The notes under the pieces: model-generated
What the model saw: the letters and a program-made list of their open reading frames with translations, nothing else
The model's database searches: none
What the model was told of the DNA's origin: nothing
Source of the DNA: a virus
DNA length: 50,741 bases
Strand: one strand, 5' to 3'
IMG/VR virus record: IMGVR_UViG_3300028027_000075
Coordinates: 1-50,741 of that record
Translations under genes and position numbers: made by a program
Part shown: positions 38,975-47,415 of the stretch, one piece after another
How positions within the stretch are numbered: position 1 is the first letter of the stretch
Layout of the letters: each line of letters opens with the position of its first letter

Positions 38975-39847
38975 TTATTTTAGCCATTGTTTTCTATTAT
39001 TCAATATGCCATGAAGATTAACTTTTCTCAACTCTAACAATCTAATCTTTGCATTTTGAAGTGCTGAATGGTAGTCTCTCTTAGCTCTATTGATAACATA
39101 TTCTTGAACACCATACTTGTTATTAAGAATCATATACTTAACATACTCGTAAAGAGCTTGTTCTGCAAACTTATGAACACTAATAAACTCAGGGTCTCCC
39201 TCTAGTCCATCAGAGATGTATTCTATAACAACTATTTTAGAGAAAATGTTTGAAGAGAAATTCATTCTACCAGTTCTCTTATCTATTACAAATGTTCCAT
39301 TACCATTTTGAGACGTATCAAAATTAAAGTTTGGAGATGCTGACACTGTATAGTTACCTTTAGCTTCATCGCTTGGAACTTTTATGTATGTAGAACCTGA
39401 GAAGTTATTCTCAACAACACTTGGTGTAGCCTCCAATGGATACCCATCTTGGTCAAATAAGATATTGTATTGGTGGTCTTGTAAGTATGATCTAGCAATA
39501 GTTGTTTTATTATTAATTGCTAAAGGTTGAAGAGTTCCATCGTCTCCGACTACAGACACTCTAACATAAGAAATATAATCAACTGGAAGTGGAACACTAA
39601 GTGTATCTCCAATCTCTAGCTCTACATTTCTAATATCTTTCAAAGCATCATAAGACAATTCTGATATACCTCTCTTCATGTGGTATAAGACATTATATCT
39701 CTTTACATTAGACAATAGTTTATCATCTCCAACCATATTGGTAATGAAGTTGTTTACTAACTCCGTCAATGTAACATATTGGTATTCTCCCCATTTAGCC
39801 TCATCTTCATAATAATTGATAGGAGGAGTAGTTATATCGTGACTCAT
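38975..39847 (-). CDS. head-tail connector/ring protein
   Basis: 290 residues. The middle (RYNVLYHMKRGISELSYDAL, then LEIGDTLSVPLPVDYISYVR) matches short-tailed-phage connector or tail-ring proteins that stack below the portal. The C-terminal helix (KFAEQALYEYVKYMILNNKY) is followed by a basic end. It lies between the large tail protein and the 235-aa adaptor, as expected for ring proteins. Ring identity (first or second) is not resolved. Confidence 0.7.
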   Translation of the reverse strand: MSHDITTPPINYYEDEAKWGEYQYVTLTELVNNFITNMVGDDKLLSNVKRYNVLYHMKRGISELSYDALKDIRNVELEIGDTLSVPLPVDYISYVRVSVVGDDGTLQPLAINNKTTIARSYLQDHQYNILFDQDGYPLEATPSVVENNFSGSTYIKVPSDEAKGNYTVSASPNFNFDTSQNGNGTFVIDKRTGRMNFSSNIFSKIVVIEYISDGLEGDPEFISVHKFAEQALYEYVKYMILNNKYGVQEYVINRAKRDYHSALQNAKIRLLELRKVNLHGILNNRKQWLK

Positions 39848-39858
39848 AGTTTATATTT

Positions 39859-40566
39859 TTATAATCCGTTTCTTTGGTCCTTGTATGTCTCTTCTGCTTT
39901 TACAGCTTGTGTAACCTCAGCTTCTCTTATTGATATTCCACAGTATCCTAAAATCTTTGTGATTAATTCTACCTCACAAGATTGGTGTAATTCAAAGTCT
40001 TGTCTATCTACAGCAGAAGCATTATAAACTGGATTTCCTGCTATCTCTATATAAGTCCACTTAGGTTGTTTTGGAACTCTAATGTATGTAGCTGATAAAT
40101 CAGTATCTAATAACGTATTTGGATATACTTTGTATTTACCACCAATGTTTACATAGATAGGATATTCTGCTGACGGAGCAATAAGACTATTGTTTACAAC
40201 TCTATTTATCTCTAGTTTAGAAACCTCCTCTACATCGTACTTATCCTTGTAAGTAATGTTTAACATTCTATACAAGTCTGTAGCATCTACTGAAAGCATA
40301 TTATTTGAGTCATAAGACATATCTCCAACTTCAGTAAGCTCATCTATCCTCTCTCTTAGTTGCTTTGGAATATCAGAGTATTCTGAATGATACATTCTAT
40401 TGTTTTGCTTTAAAATAGCTTTTGCGTACTTGTGGAAGTCATCTTCAAATATAGCCATTTGAGCCATGTCTGAGAAACTGTTGAACTCATTAGGAGTAAT
40501 AAATCCACGATTTTCTTTATTTAATACAAAGAGAACAGTGTTTCTTATTTTGTTAATATTAATCAT
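39859..40566 (-). CDS. head-tail adaptor/ring protein
   Basis: 235 residues, starting INKIRNTVLFVLNKENRGFI, TPNEFNSFSDMAQMAIFEDD. Motifs such as YPIYVNIGGKYKVYPNTLLD and TYIRVPKQPKWTYIEIAGNP are like those of ring proteins in crAss-like and P22-like heads. Helical ends flank a beta core. Its promoter-like element lies 18 bases upstream, so connectors and tail genes may form a separate late unit from the capsid genes. Confidence 0.7.
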   Translation of the reverse strand: MININKIRNTVLFVLNKENRGFITPNEFNSFSDMAQMAIFEDDFHKYAKAILKQNNRMYHSEYSDIPKQLRERIDELTEVGDMSYDSNNMLSVDATDLYRMLNITYKDKYDVEEVSKLEINRVVNNSLIAPSAEYPIYVNIGGKYKVYPNTLLDTDLSATYIRVPKQPKWTYIEIAGNPVYNASAVDRQDFELHQSCEVELITKILGYCGISIREAEVTQAVKAEETYKDQRNGL

Positions 40567-40583
40567 ATTATATTAGTTTTGTA

Positions 40584-40591
40584 CAAAGATA
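40584..40591 (-). promoter_or_regulatory. -7 element TATCTTTG (minus strand)
   Basis: The reverse strand reads TATCTTTG at 40591-40584, upstream of the 235-aa gene start and just downstream of a terminator that ends the preceding gene. The pairing of terminator and promoter marks an operon boundary inside the virion cluster. Confidence 0.6.
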
Positions 40592-40603
40592 CTTAATTTA
40601 TAA

Positions 40604-40636
40604 AATAAAAAAACCACCGAGATTTACAAGGTGGCT
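40604..40636 (-). terminator. terminator after the 248-aa gene (minus strand)
   Basis: On the minus strand, GCCACC and GGTGG pair around an 11-base loop and are followed by a run of Ts (the A run at 40604-40613 on +). It lies directly after the stop of the 248-aa gene. Confidence 0.75.
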
Positions 40637-40659
40637 TTTCTTACAATTATATTATTATG

Positions 40660-41406
40660 TTAAACTAACTTCGCTTCAAGGAATTGCATAAACAATTTAC
40701 CTTCTTTAGATGTGTGAAGCCACCTAGCTAAAGTATCATTAGGCTCGCTATCATAAGGTACTCTACATAGTACATTTCCTTCGTTATAGAAAACCAAATC
40801 TTTTAATTGAACTAATCCTAATTCTTGAGATTTAATAGCTACCGCTTTTAATTTAGTTAAATCATCAGCAACTAAATGTAAGAATGTAGCTGGGTCTTGT
40901 TTAGCGTACATTAATACGTCTCTCTTAATCTCACTTGTTTTCTTCTTAGTAACAGATGTTCCGAATAAAGCCAATGCGATGCTCTCTAATTCTAGAGCTT
41001 CTAAATCAAAAGCCACTTTCATAGCTTCAGCTTCTACAACTAAATTATTCAATTCTGATTCAGCATCTTTCTCAGGATTGTGTTCTTCAAACAATAATCC
41101 TTTGTGTGGATGTAATTCAAGAAATTGCTGTAATGTCGGGTTGGTTTTAGGAACTTCTAATTTTCCATTTTTAAATACAATGAACCCTAAGATACTATCA
41201 TCAAATTGTTCATCTTGAAATACAGAGGCATTGTTTGTAGTATATCTTAATGCTCTACTTCTGTTTTTAGCTTCATCATAGTATTGAAGAGCCGAATGTT
41301 GTTTGTGTCTGTTCTGTAAAAAGAACTGCAAAGGAGTTTGTTCTCCTATTAAAAAATATACTCTGTCCTTGATAGAGTCCTCTACCATTTTTTTTCTTAT
41401 TGCCAT
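40660..41406 (-). CDS. virion-cluster protein of unknown role
   Basis: 248 residues, helical and acidic. LIGEQTPLQFFLQNRHKQHS, then DEQFDDSILGFIVFKNGKLE and TNPTLQQFLELHPHKG near the middle. TSVTKKKTSEIKRDVLMYAK follows. It occupies the place between the capsid gene and the connector genes and has its own promoter and terminator. The pattern LxxFLxLHPHxG and KxNPTLQ is typical of a conserved structural protein of Bacteroidetes phages. It may be a capsid-associated or decoration protein, which is inference. Confidence 0.6.
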   Translation of the reverse strand: MAIRKKMVEDSIKDRVYFLIGEQTPLQFFLQNRHKQHSALQYYDEAKNRSRALRYTTNNASVFQDEQFDDSILGFIVFKNGKLEVPKTNPTLQQFLELHPHKGLLFEEHNPEKDAESELNNLVVEAEAMKVAFDLEALELESIALALFGTSVTKKKTSEIKRDVLMYAKQDPATFLHLVADDLTKLKAVAIKSQELGLVQLKDLVFYNEGNVLCRVPYDSEPNDTLARWLHTSKEGKLFMQFLEAKLV

Positions 41407-41431
41407 TGTTTGATTAAATTAAATATTTATG

Positions 41432-41439
41432 CAAAGTTA
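41432..41439 (-). promoter_or_regulatory. -7 element TAACTTTG (minus strand)
   Basis: The reverse strand reads TAACTTTG at 41439-41432, 26 bases before the ATG of the 248-aa gene. It is divergent from, and 15 bases away from, a plus-strand element serving the GIY-YIG gene. Confidence 0.6.
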
Positions 41440-41453
41440 TGTAAAAAAATGAC

Positions 41454-41461
41454 TATATTTG
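41454..41461 (+). promoter_or_regulatory. -7 element TATATTTG for the GIY-YIG gene
   Basis: TATATTTG fits TAnnTTTG exactly, 50 bases before ATG 41512. It lies on the strand opposite to the surrounding virion genes and so can only serve the endonuclease gene. Confidence 0.6.
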
Positions 41462-41511
41462 CATTAATCATACTTAACGCTGTGAAGCAGGGAGTTTTTT
41501 AAAACTAAAGT

Positions 41512-42411
41512 ATGGCTTACTTATATAGACACATTAGAAAAGACAAAAATGAAGTCTTTTATGTTGGAATAGGAACTGGAGCAAAAGGAAACTACGAAAG
41601 AGCTTTCAGTAAAAACAGAAATCACTTCTGGAAAAAAATCACAAGTATTACGGAATACGAAGTGGAAATAATGATTGAAGATGATAATATTGAATTTATT
41701 ATTGAAAAGGAAATAGAGTTTATATCTCTATACGGAAGAAAAGATTTAAAGAACGGAACTTTATGCAATCTAACTAACGGAGGAGAAGGGATTGTAAATT
41801 GTAGTAAAGAATCTAGACTTAAAATATCAGAGGCTAGAAGAAACCACAAAACATCAGACAAAGCTAAATTAGCTATCAGTAAGGCTACAAAGGGAGGTAA
41901 TAACCCAAGAGCATTAAAAGTGATAAACAAGGTATCTATGGAAGTATTTAATTGCCTGTCTGACGCAGCTTTATCTTTCGGAATTAATAAGAGAACATTA
42001 GGGTATAATTTGAACGGTAGGTTTTCTAATAATACAGATTTCTTTTACTACAACGAGTATTTAGAAAAAGGACTTGAAAAGCTAGAAGAAGAAAGATTAG
42101 CTAAAATAAACAAAATTAAAAATAGTGTTATTGAAAATACTAAGAATAGAATCGTGTCAGAAGAAACGAGATCTAAATTGTCAAAAACACTAAAAGGGAA
42201 GAAACCTTCTCGGAAGACTTTAGATGCACTAACAATTAGAAATCTACCAGAAAATAATCATATTAGTAAAAAGGTTGTGAATTTAGATACTGGAGAAGTT
42301 TTCTTTTCCATAAAAGATGCAGCTGAATCAGTAGGAAAATATAGAACGTGGTTGTCTATTAAACTAAGAGGCAAGATTAAAAACAATACTTCTTTTAGGT
42401 ATTGCAAATAA
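41512..42411 (+). CDS. GIY-YIG homing endonuclease with NUMOD DNA-binding repeats
   Basis: 299 residues. The GIY-YIG domain lies at about 1-95: AYLYRHIRK (GIY strand), FYVGIG (YIG strand), NHFWKKI and the catalytic Glu region IEKEIEFISLYGRK. NUMOD3 repeats follow at SKESRLKISEARRNHKTSDK and SEETRSKLSKTLKGKKPS, each before a linker. NUMOD1-like helix-turn-helix elements (NCLSDAALSFGINKRTLGYN and FFSIKDAAESVGKYRTWLSI) end it. It is read against the virion operon with its own promoter and terminator, so it is a free-standing mobile gene. Confidence 0.88.
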   Translation: MAYLYRHIRKDKNEVFYVGIGTGAKGNYERAFSKNRNHFWKKITSITEYEVEIMIEDDNIEFIIEKEIEFISLYGRKDLKNGTLCNLTNGGEGIVNCSKESRLKISEARRNHKTSDKAKLAISKATKGGNNPRALKVINKVSMEVFNCLSDAALSFGINKRTLGYNLNGRFSNNTDFFYYNEYLEKGLEKLEEERLAKINKIKNSVIENTKNRIVSEETRSKLSKTLKGKKPSRKTLDALTIRNLPENNHISKKVVNLDTGEVFFSIKDAAESVGKYRTWLSIKLRGKIKNNTSFRYCK

Positions 42412-42413
42412 AA

Positions 42414-42438
42414 AAAGGAGGCTGATGTAGCCTCCTTT
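42414..42438. terminator. bidirectional terminator between GIY-YIG and capsid genes
   Basis: AAAGGAGGCT (42414-42423) pairs perfectly with AGCCTCCTTT (42429-42438) around the loop GATGT. Toward the minus strand it is followed by seven Ts, giving a strong terminator for the capsid gene. On + it ends the GIY-YIG gene. Confidence 0.85.
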
Positions 42439-42457
42439 AGTTTTGCATACAAAACCC

Positions 42458-43801
42458 TTATGATTTTAACATAACGAAGTTATTACGAGAACATACACAT
42501 AAAGCACGCTCCGATAATAAATGCAATTCGTTAGCATCTAAATCACTATTGTTAGCACCACCAGCTGAACCAGTAGCCCATACTTTGTAACGTCTGTCTT
42601 CTGTAGCAGATTTACGGTATTTAACGTGTAAGAAAGGTAATGTAGCATTAACTCCTAATACGTTATCGTAAACTGTTTTAGTTCCAGATGGAGCTAAAAG
42701 ACCGTTAACTTGAGCAGTACCTGTGAAAAGACCACGAGCAGTAGCGTCATCTAAGTATCTCCATTGGTTTTTGTAGATTTCATAACCAGCCAATTTGAAT
42801 CCTGTGAATCCTAAGTTCAAAGCCATATCTTCAGAATTGTTGAAAGCTCCGTAAGAAGTTCCACCAACACCGTAAGAGTTTAATCCAGCTAACATAGTGT
42901 CGATAGCTCTATCTTGAGTAAATGTATTGAACATCAAGTATTCAGAGATAGCACCTTGCTTGTTAAGACGAGCTAAGATTTCATCAACTTCAGTAATACT
43001 GTCAACTAAACCATTAAAGATGTTTCCTTTAGAAGCAGCTTCAAAAAGACCTTCTGTACCTGTGTAACCAGCAGTTGCAGCAGCAGAACCTGATTCGAAA
43101 GCAGTACCTTCAACCATAGCCATTTCCAAGTAGTCATCAAATCTTTGACGAGTTTGAGCTCTTGATTTCAAATACCAAAGGTATCCTGCACCATCTTCTC
43201 CTTGTACTTCAACCCACCCAATTTGAGCCATATCAGAACCATTAACTGAATCTTTCTCTTTGATGATGATTGGTTTGTTTGAAAAGATTTCTGGTTGAGA
43301 CTCAAGAGACTCTTCACGACCATTAGTTCCTTTTCTGTATTCGTTAGCATAAGTAAATACGCTTAATCCTGTAGTAGCCAAAGTACCAAAACCAGCAGCT
43401 AAAGTAGAAGCTACAGTAAAGGTATCAGCAGTGACAGCAGTAACCAAACCTTTTTTCTCAACACCAGCACCATCATTGATGATTACAGTATCATTTTTAC
43501 GGAATGGGTGTGCTACAAGTGTAAATACAGCAGCTACACGAGTTACAGCTTGACCTACTGGTCTCAAACGACCTTCTTCACTCCATTTAATCAAATCAGA
43601 TTGAATAGGCATTTCTTGAGACATTTTCTCTAAGAAACCTTTTAAAGATTGGTTACCATAACGAGCAAATTCTTTCTCGTGTAATTCAGGTAAGTATTGG
43701 TTAGTAAAATCAAAGTTTGTTGCGTCTAAGTAGTTAGATGCTAAAATTTCTTTTGAAGCAGAAGGTGTTAGCTTTACTGCTGGAGTTCCATTAAGTGCCA
43801 T
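42458..43801 (-). CDS. major capsid protein
   Basis: 447 residues. ATNFDFTNQYLPELHEKEFA (N-arm), KGFLEKMSQEMPIQSDLIKW, and SAAATAGYTGTEGLFEAASK and GYEIYKNQWRYLD later match capsid proteins of Bacteroidetes short-tailed phages with an HK97-like fold. A beta insertion (about 85-160, AVFTLVAHPFRKNDTVIIND) may sit on the capsid surface. Codon choice is G/C-richer at third positions than in its neighbours, as expected for the most abundant protein. It follows the scaffold gene and is closed by a strong terminator. Confidence 0.8.
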   Translation of the reverse strand: MALNGTPAVKLTPSASKEILASNYLDATNFDFTNQYLPELHEKEFARYGNQSLKGFLEKMSQEMPIQSDLIKWSEEGRLRPVGQAVTRVAAVFTLVAHPFRKNDTVIINDGAGVEKKGLVTAVTADTFTVASTLAAGFGTLATTGLSVFTYANEYRKGTNGREESLESQPEIFSNKPIIIKEKDSVNGSDMAQIGWVEVQGEDGAGYLWYLKSRAQTRQRFDDYLEMAMVEGTAFESGSAAATAGYTGTEGLFEAASKGNIFNGLVDSITEVDEILARLNKQGAISEYLMFNTFTQDRAIDTMLAGLNSYGVGGTSYGAFNNSEDMALNLGFTGFKLAGYEIYKNQWRYLDDATARGLFTGTAQVNGLLAPSGTKTVYDNVLGVNATLPFLHVKYRKSATEDRRYKVWATGSAGGANNSDLDANELHLLSERALCVCSRNNFVMLKS

Positions 43802-43826
43802 TGTTTATTGTTTTATTTATTTGTTT

Positions 43827-44894
43827 TTATTGTACGATTTTCATTGTTAGTCCTCCAGTTTTTAATGTGGATTGAGATGGTCTCATTCCCATGTCGATAT
43901 TCTTAGAATTTTTAACTTCACTCTCTATTGCTTTAGCTGTTGCAGTTTCATACACATTTTTTAAAATGCTATCATAATTCATTGCTACATAAAGAGCTTT
44001 GTGGTATCCCTCAATATCTTTTAATGCTCCATTCTCGTCTAAAAACTTTTGAAAAAAATTGACGATATTGGATTGAGTTTTCTTAACATCTTCTACATTA
44101 CCTGGCTTGTGTACTAAAGACTCTTCCCCTACTTTGAACTCAAAACCTTTGAAATCATTAGAGAAAAATTCTTCGGTTTTACCCAAGAAATGTTTCGTTT
44201 GTTGTTCTACTCCTTCTTGTTGTGCAGATTGCTCTGCTTTTAATTGCTCTAAAGCTGTCTTAGCTTCTTTATAATCTTCAGGTACATTCTCATTATTAAC
44301 CAATAATGGTACTTTGTATTTCTCCCTTAGTTCATTAAAATGCTCAGTAGCTTCGGCAATTGCTTTTTTATATTCTCTTTGTTTCTTTCTAATATCTTTT
44401 TCGTCATCTAAATCTTCATCATAACCATAAGTATCTAGAAACTCATCTTCAATCTCTTCATCGTTTAAATCAGGATTCCTATCCTTAATTAATTTACGAA
44501 CAAGATCTTCTTCTTCAAAATCAGATGCTTCTCTTTGGTATTCTACAAAGTCAGAATAACTTCTTCCAGTTTCTTTTTTGAACTCAAGAAACTTTTTTAC
44601 ATCCTCATCAAGTTCTACCTCTTGATTTGGTTTTAATTTGTCAAGTAAGTCTGGGTTATTTTTCAAAAACTCAGATACTTTCTCTTCATTTAATTCTTCA
44701 ATATTTTTAAGAACCTCATCAGAGGCAGGAGGTGTGACTTCTTCTTTTTGTTCAATCACACCATTGCCATCTGCTACATTTTCTAATACTCCCTCTTCGG
44801 GTAAATTATCTTGTTTTGTATCTACTACTTCTTCACTAATTGGATTTGGGTCGTGAAATTCTTCACTTCCCTCTAGTCGGAATTTGTAATCCAT
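43827..44894 (-). CDS. scaffolding protein
   Basis: 355 residues, very acidic and helical: EVDTKQDNLPEEGVLENVAD at the start, then KKFLEFKKETGRSYSDFVEY, DRNPDLNDEEIEDEFLDTYG and QLKAEQSAQQEGVEQQTKHF. It ends with a disordered, Gly/Ser/Thr tail (MRPSQSTLKTGGLTMKIVQ). Location between portal and capsid genes, length and low complexity are those of phage scaffolds, which guide procapsid assembly and leave before DNA entry. No protease signature is visible. Confidence 0.75.
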   Translation of the reverse strand: MDYKFRLEGSEEFHDPNPISEEVVDTKQDNLPEEGVLENVADGNGVIEQKEEVTPPASDEVLKNIEELNEEKVSEFLKNNPDLLDKLKPNQEVELDEDVKKFLEFKKETGRSYSDFVEYQREASDFEEEDLVRKLIKDRNPDLNDEEIEDEFLDTYGYDEDLDDEKDIRKKQREYKKAIAEATEHFNELREKYKVPLLVNNENVPEDYKEAKTALEQLKAEQSAQQEGVEQQTKHFLGKTEEFFSNDFKGFEFKVGEESLVHKPGNVEDVKKTQSNIVNFFQKFLDENGALKDIEGYHKALYVAMNYDSILKNVYETATAKAIESEVKNSKNIDMGMRPSQSTLKTGGLTMKIVQ

Positions 44895-44926
44895 ATTCTT
44901 GTTTAAATTAAATTGAAATTATTTTA

Positions 44927-44934
44927 CAAAATTA
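44927..44934 (-). promoter_or_regulatory. -7 element TAATTTTG (minus strand)
   Basis: The reverse strand reads TAATTTTG at 44934-44927 in the 68-base gap between the portal and scaffold genes. It could boost scaffold and capsid transcription over the upstream genes. Confidence 0.45.
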
Positions 44935-44962
44935 GTAAAAATTAATATATTTTTCGTATAGA

Positions 44963-47407
44963 CTATCTAGGTTCAAATCCTGAGAAATCGAAACCATCTA
45001 AGCTATCTTCTTCTGACTCAAAGTTAATAGCTGGAGATGCTTGTTTTCTTTGTTCTACCATCTTACTTTGTTGTGTAGCTTGTAGCTTTGTTCTCTCGTC
45101 TTTCCTATCTTCCTTGAATGTTTCTACGCTCTTTTTATTCTCTACCTCAGCATTTCTAAGTTGCATATTGTAATTAAACTCAATCTCCATTAATTGTTTT
45201 TTAAGTTCAACCTCCATTTGCATTTTAGCAATCTCTCCTTTTATTCTTGCGTCTTCAACCTGAGCTTTAGATTGGCTTTCCATTTGTATAAGTTGAGCTT
45301 TTGATTCAGAAGCAGCTTGAGCAGACTGAATATTACCTTGAGTTTGAGCTTGAATTTCTTCATTCTTTCTTTTTGACATCTCCTCCATTCTTCTCTTTTT
45401 TCTGATAGAAAGGAAGTTTGATGCTAATTTTATGTTTTTAATATTTAGAATTGCGTATTTATCTTCAACTCCTAAGTTTCCTGATTGTATCTCAAATGAA
45501 ATGTCTTGCTCTAATTTAGCACGTTCTTCATCATCTGGATATAAATCTATATTGATAGCAAAGTCATATAAGTAAAGGTCCTTGATTTCGTCAAGATTGA
45601 TAACACTTGTTCTACCTATCTTTCTAATTAAATCATTTTTAGATTCAGCAAATTCAAGTACATCAGATATTCTTATTGATACACATCTAGCTAATTGTCT
45701 CATAACGTGAAGGCTTCCTTCTAAAATATGTCTTGTAGCTACATTAGAACTGTAAGCTGCCATTTTCTGAAGACCAACTAAGCTATTCTTATCAGGATTA
45801 CTTCCATCAACAGCTTGGTTTATACCAGTTACAGTTGCAATCATATCTAAAGAGATTCTAATTGATTCCCATAAAGACTGTATCTTATCGCTTCCTGATG
45901 AATGTCTTATCTCTTGAATTGGAACTTTTGCATTATTAAATTCCCCTCCAACCGAAGATGAACGACCAATAACCGTACCTGTTTGAAAGTACATATTTAA
46001 AGCATCATCTACCGTATAAGCGTTTCCATTTCCTAATGAAATATCAACAAGACCATCTACATCTAAGTATTGACCATCAGGCACAACTCTTTGTTTAATT
46101 TGTTGTAGTTTTAACCAAGACATTTGAATATCATCAGCAAAAGGAATAATCTTAGCTACTAATGAATCAATATACCCTTTATAGGTTTTAGGAGCACACA
46201 TAACATAATTAGGAAGAACTTTGTTTAAATTAGATTTCTCCTTAACCATATTCTTGCATACATGCCATTGTAATAAGATATTAGTTCCTAATACCAATAC
46301 TCCTTCAAACCAAACCTCTTCTACTTTTGTCAACTTCTCAAAGTTAACATCTCCTTGACCTTTATAAACGAAGTCGTTCCCTTTAGGAATTACTTTAAGA
46401 CCACCTTGGTTATTCTTTTTCTTTTTCCAAACTTTCTCTCTTGATGTTTTAAAGTTGAAATAAAGTAGTCCTACCTTACCATCAATACCATCGTCAGTTC
46501 CATTTGTTACATCAATTTCATAATAGTTGTTCCAAGATTTTCCTACGTCTTGTATTCTATCTTTCTCATCATTTGAAAGTCCTGGGAACTCCTTATATAC
46601 TTCTGATATATTTACATTTTTATATTCTCCAAAATAGAAACAATCTTTAAAGTAAGGGTCTTCTGTATAAGACCAAACTAAATTAGCAGGGTCTACATAC
46701 TCTATCTTAACGCCATCTGAGTGAGTAAATCTATGTTTAACAGCACCAAGACCAATCTCTACAATATCCTTCTCGTATCTGCTCTTAATTACATTATTGA
46801 AATCATTTTCTTCAAATACAGCTTGAATAGCTAATTCAGAAGATAACTCAATAGATGGTTTATAATCTAGTTGCATGTGCAAGTCTAACTCTTGCTCAGA
46901 TTGAGGAAGTTTATCTTTTGGTATTGTAGAAATATCTACTCCTAATCCACCCTTAACAGCTTCTATAAACTCTTGACCATCCATTTCGTCTTTTACTTTT
47001 TGACGATATGAGATTCTATTTTCAGTAGATACTGGGTCAACAGAAAACGCCTTAACAGAGTAATCTCTATTAGCCATTCCATTAACTATCAAATCACAGA
47101 ATTTAGGCACAACAGGAACAATACTCCAGTCAAGATTTAAATAAGATAAATCTCCGTTATTAGCCATGTAGTCTTTATACTTTGAAATGCTTTGCAATCC
47201 ATTAGCATATAGCCTTCTTCTGTGAAATTCAGTCTTGTTGTCAAAGAACTTACAACTCTGTCCTTGTTTTTTAAACCATTCGTATTGAATAGCTTGACCT
47301 ACTTGAAGTCCGTAATCGGAACTCTCTTGTATGTCAAATGGTTGATTTTGACTTGGAAAACCTTTGAATGTAATTGCTACACCATTTTGTTTTTTTACTC
47401 CACTCAT
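44963..47407 (-). CDS. portal protein
   Basis: 814 residues, long for a portal. SISKYKDYMANNGDLSYLNL and VPVVPKFCDLIVNGMANRDY near residue 75-115 form the clip/wing start. GNGNAYTVDDALNMYFQTGT (about 460) and SLWESIRISLDMIATVTGIN, NPDKNSLVGLQKMAAYSSN mark the central portal fold seen in P22-like and crAss-like portals. The C-terminus is a long Gln/Glu/Lys coiled coil (AQAASESKAQLIQMESQSKA) that could form a barrel. It follows the terminase gene with a nine-base gap. Confidence 0.8.
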   Translation of the reverse strand: MSGVKKQNGVAITFKGFPSQNQPFDIQESSDYGLQVGQAIQYEWFKKQGQSCKFFDNKTEFHRRRLYANGLQSISKYKDYMANNGDLSYLNLDWSIVPVVPKFCDLIVNGMANRDYSVKAFSVDPVSTENRISYRQKVKDEMDGQEFIEAVKGGLGVDISTIPKDKLPQSEQELDLHMQLDYKPSIELSSELAIQAVFEENDFNNVIKSRYEKDIVEIGLGAVKHRFTHSDGVKIEYVDPANLVWSYTEDPYFKDCFYFGEYKNVNISEVYKEFPGLSNDEKDRIQDVGKSWNNYYEIDVTNGTDDGIDGKVGLLYFNFKTSREKVWKKKKNNQGGLKVIPKGNDFVYKGQGDVNFEKLTKVEEVWFEGVLVLGTNILLQWHVCKNMVKEKSNLNKVLPNYVMCAPKTYKGYIDSLVAKIIPFADDIQMSWLKLQQIKQRVVPDGQYLDVDGLVDISLGNGNAYTVDDALNMYFQTGTVIGRSSSVGGEFNNAKVPIQEIRHSSGSDKIQSLWESIRISLDMIATVTGINQAVDGSNPDKNSLVGLQKMAAYSSNVATRHILEGSLHVMRQLARCVSIRISDVLEFAESKNDLIRKIGRTSVINLDEIKDLYLYDFAINIDLYPDDEERAKLEQDISFEIQSGNLGVEDKYAILNIKNIKLASNFLSIRKKRRMEEMSKRKNEEIQAQTQGNIQSAQAASESKAQLIQMESQSKAQVEDARIKGEIAKMQMEVELKKQLMEIEFNYNMQLRNAEVENKKSVETFKEDRKDERTKLQATQQSKMVEQRKQASPAINFESEEDSLDGFDFSGFEPR

Positions 47408-47415
47408 TTTTTATA

